A stretch of DNA of 45,545 nt from Nannocystaceae bacterium (lineage in GTDB: Bacteria; Myxococcota_A; Polyangia; Nannocystales; Nannocystaceae): assembly GCA_019694555.1 (NCBI GenBank), contig JAIBBS010000052.1, positions 1 through 45,545 on the forward strand, read 5' to 3'. The notes below the pieces were generated by a model. The model saw only the letters and a list, made by a program, of their open reading frames with translations. It was not told where the DNA came from and did no database searches. The position numbers and the translations under genes were made by a program. This document shows, one piece after another, positions 43,997 through 45,545 of this stretch (positions are counted from its first letter, which is position 1; each line of letters opens with the position of its first letter).

Positions 43997-45019
43997 TCAG
44001 CCGTCGCCGCCCAGCGTCGCGGTGAGATCGGTGGGCAACAGGTCCTGCTGCGTGCGCGCGCCGAGCTGGCCCGCGTCGCCTCGGCCCCAACACCACAGCG
44101 CGCCGGACTGGGTCAGGGCGCAGACGTGGCGACGACCCGCGGCGAGCGTGACGGTGTCGGGCACGAGGAAGCTGTGGAAGCGGCGCCCGCTGGTGGGCCG
44201 CGTGTCCGCGTTCCAGCCGGTGCAGCGGATCTCGCGTTCGCCCAAGCGACCGCACACGCCGGTCGCGTGCGCGACGGTGGGCTGGAACTGTTCGTCGATC
44301 GGGTTGCCCTCGAAGCCGTCGCCGGTGCAGCGCAGCGCGCCGCGGTAGATCACGCAGCCCAGGCCGTTGCCGACCAGTCCGCCGATCTCGTCGCCGTCGT
44401 TGTCGCGCGTGACCGCGGCACCGGTGGGATCGAAGTGGCGCACCTTGCCGGCGCCGTCGTGCACGATCACGAGCGGACCGTCGAAGGCGATCGCGCGCGC
44501 GCCCTGCAGCCCCGCGAGCGCCGCCGCGAACGGCTTGCCCGCACGCTCGCCCCAGCAGCGCACCGCGCCCGCGTCGACGATGGCGCACGCGGCATCGTCG
44601 ACGACCGCGAGCGCGCGGGCCCCGGTGACGCCCTCGACCACGGCCGCGCTGGGCGTGGGCGACGACGCCCAGCAGTGCACCGCACCGCCCTCGGTCCGCG
44701 CACACGCGCGACGATCCGCGACCGCGAGCTCGACCACGTCGGCCGGCACCGCCACCGCCACCGCCGTCGCGGCCTGCGGCCCCACGATCGCGCCGGCGCA
44801 GCGCACCGCCTGGCTGCTCGCGCGCACGCAGGTCGAGTCGCCCCCGGCCGCGACGTGGGTGATCGCGAGCTTGGGCGCCTGCGGCACTGCCGGGCGGGCC
44901 GGCCGCGCCCGCTGCCCCTGCGCTGCCGCGATCGGCTCGGGCTGCGGCGGCGGCTCGCACGTGCACGCGCTGGTCCAGCCGAGCACGATCGCGAGCACGG
45001 TTGCGACGCGGTGGGTCAT
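43997..45019 (-). CDS. RCC1-like repeat lipoprotein (small)
   Basis: A 340-residue predicted lipoprotein. The N-terminus MTHRVATVLAIVLGWTSAC is a signal peptide with lipobox-like TSAC, then a short Pro/Ala linker. From about 55 to the end runs a degenerate series of RCC1-like units with Cys pairs and the CW/CWG pattern, ending in HVCALTQSGALWCWGRGDAGQLG, which is a textbook unit. Five or six units can be discerned. It resembles the 28864-30627 lipoprotein but lacks the myxococcal Cys repeat and the long linker. Ligand unknown. Confidence 0.82.
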   Translation of the reverse strand: MTHRVATVLAIVLGWTSACTCEPPPQPEPIAAAQGQRARPARPAVPQAPKLAITHVAAGGDSTCVRASSQAVRCAGAIVGPQAATAVAVAVPADVVELAVADRRACARTEGGAVHCWASSPTPSAAVVEGVTGARALAVVDDAACAIVDAGAVRCWGERAGKPFAAALAGLQGARAIAFDGPLVIVHDGAGKVRHFDPTGAAVTRDNDGDEIGGLVGNGLGCVIYRGALRCTGDGFEGNPIDEQFQPTVAHATGVCGRLGEREIRCTGWNADTRPTSGRRFHSFLVPDTVTLAAGRRHVCALTQSGALWCWGRGDAGQLGARTQQDLLPTDLTATLGGDG

Positions 45020-45129
45020 CGCGGCGGAGCCTAGCGCGACCACGGCGGCGGATGCAGCGGTGGCAGCGGTCTGCGCCTGCGCGTGCACGGGATGCCGCAC
45101 GGGCCGCGGCCGCGCGGGGTGCGGGGTGG

Positions 45130-45545
45130 CTACGCGGAGGCCGCGATCACGAAGGCGTACTCGCTGCAAAACGGCGGCCCCCCGGGCGTCGGAGCGACCA
45201 CGGCGCGACCGACGAGGAACGTGTACCCACCCTGGTCGAGCCGGTCGTGATCGAGCACGGCGCCGTAGTCCTGCGCGTCGTCGGCGAAGTGCACCGCCGC
45301 GCGTTCGAACCCGCTCTCGCCACAGACTCCCACGCGTCGACGGCCTGACCGCGAATGCGGCGCACGAACAGCGTGGCATCGACGGGCTCGCCCACGGCGG
45401 GCACCGCGGACGCAGGCACCTGCGGCGCAGCCACATCGATCGTGACCGGCGCTGGGACCGGAACGCCGGCGTCCATGCACGCGAGCTCGAGGTGCACCGC
45501 GGCCGCGCTCGCGTCCGAGACGCTGACGGTGCAGGCGTACTCCGC
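45130..45545 (-). pseudogene. Partial gene at window edge with an apparent frameshift
   Basis: The 5' end lies beyond 45545. On the minus strand the frame from the edge reads normally (LELACMDAGVPVPAP...VDATLFVRRIRGQAVDAW) to about 45330, then turns into Arg/Ser/Thr-rich text. A different frame becomes plausible from there (ESGFERAAVHFADDAQDYGAVL...) to a TAG at 45130. One missing base near 45320-45332 would join the two. Either a sequence or assembly error or a real frameshift would explain it. The product is unknown; the composition suggests an exported protein with Cys residues. Confidence 0.5.

Overview
The window is very GC-rich (about 70% or more by eye) with third codon positions almost saturated in G/C. 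Several features point to Myxococcota, most likely the Nannocystineae side: a Ser/Thr kinase with TPR repeats, an ECF sigma/CHAT operon, lipoproteins with Ser/Asp-rich linkers, a myxococcal cysteine-rich repeat and RCC1-like repeats. This placement is inference from gene content. No rRNA, tRNA, CRISPR array or replication origin was seen.

Layout: (1) 14-6314, minus strand: a dehydrogenase/epimerase fusion, a family 2 glycosyltransferase, mutY and typA. (2) 6403-10179, plus strand: an amidase gene whose first 178 bp occur twice as a perfect direct repeat (6403-6580 and 8695-8872). Between the copies lies a lower-GC two-gene cassette, a Septu-like ATPase plus HNH nuclease. (3) 10192-14653: a lipoprotein with Lys-Ala-Asp repeats, a winged-helix protein with a histone-H1-like tail, and a MATE exporter. 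(4) 14670-18732, minus strand: a respiratory operon of Rieske protein, cytochrome b fused to two cytochrome c domains, and a phosphoesterase-like/multiheme cytochrome. (5) 18810-21484: a GNAT acetyltransferase and a LytS/LytTR two-component pair. (6) 21762-30627, plus strand: a Ser/Thr kinase-TPR protein, then an ECF sigma factor, a membrane anti-sigma-like protein and a TPR-CHAT protein joined by 4-base start/stop overlaps, then an RCC1-repeat lipoprotein. (7) 30727-32831: two membrane proteins of unknown function. (8) 32871-41307, minus strand: an OB-fold membrane protein, a long flotillin and an 1822-residue AAA ATPase in one operon. (9) 41604-45545: a gluzincin-like lipoprotein, a patatin, a small RCC1-like lipoprotein and a frameshifted partial gene at the edge.

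Most noteworthy: (a) the Septu-like cassette sits between the amidase promoter and a regenerated amidase gene, is bounded by 178-bp perfect repeats, and its ATPase has lost two Walker A glycines; (b) two identically spaced ECF-promoter-like elements lie before the sigma operon and before the RCC1 lipoprotein, suggesting one regulon; (c) the giant AAA ATPase/flotillin/OB-fold operon is a conserved but functionally obscure membrane system.
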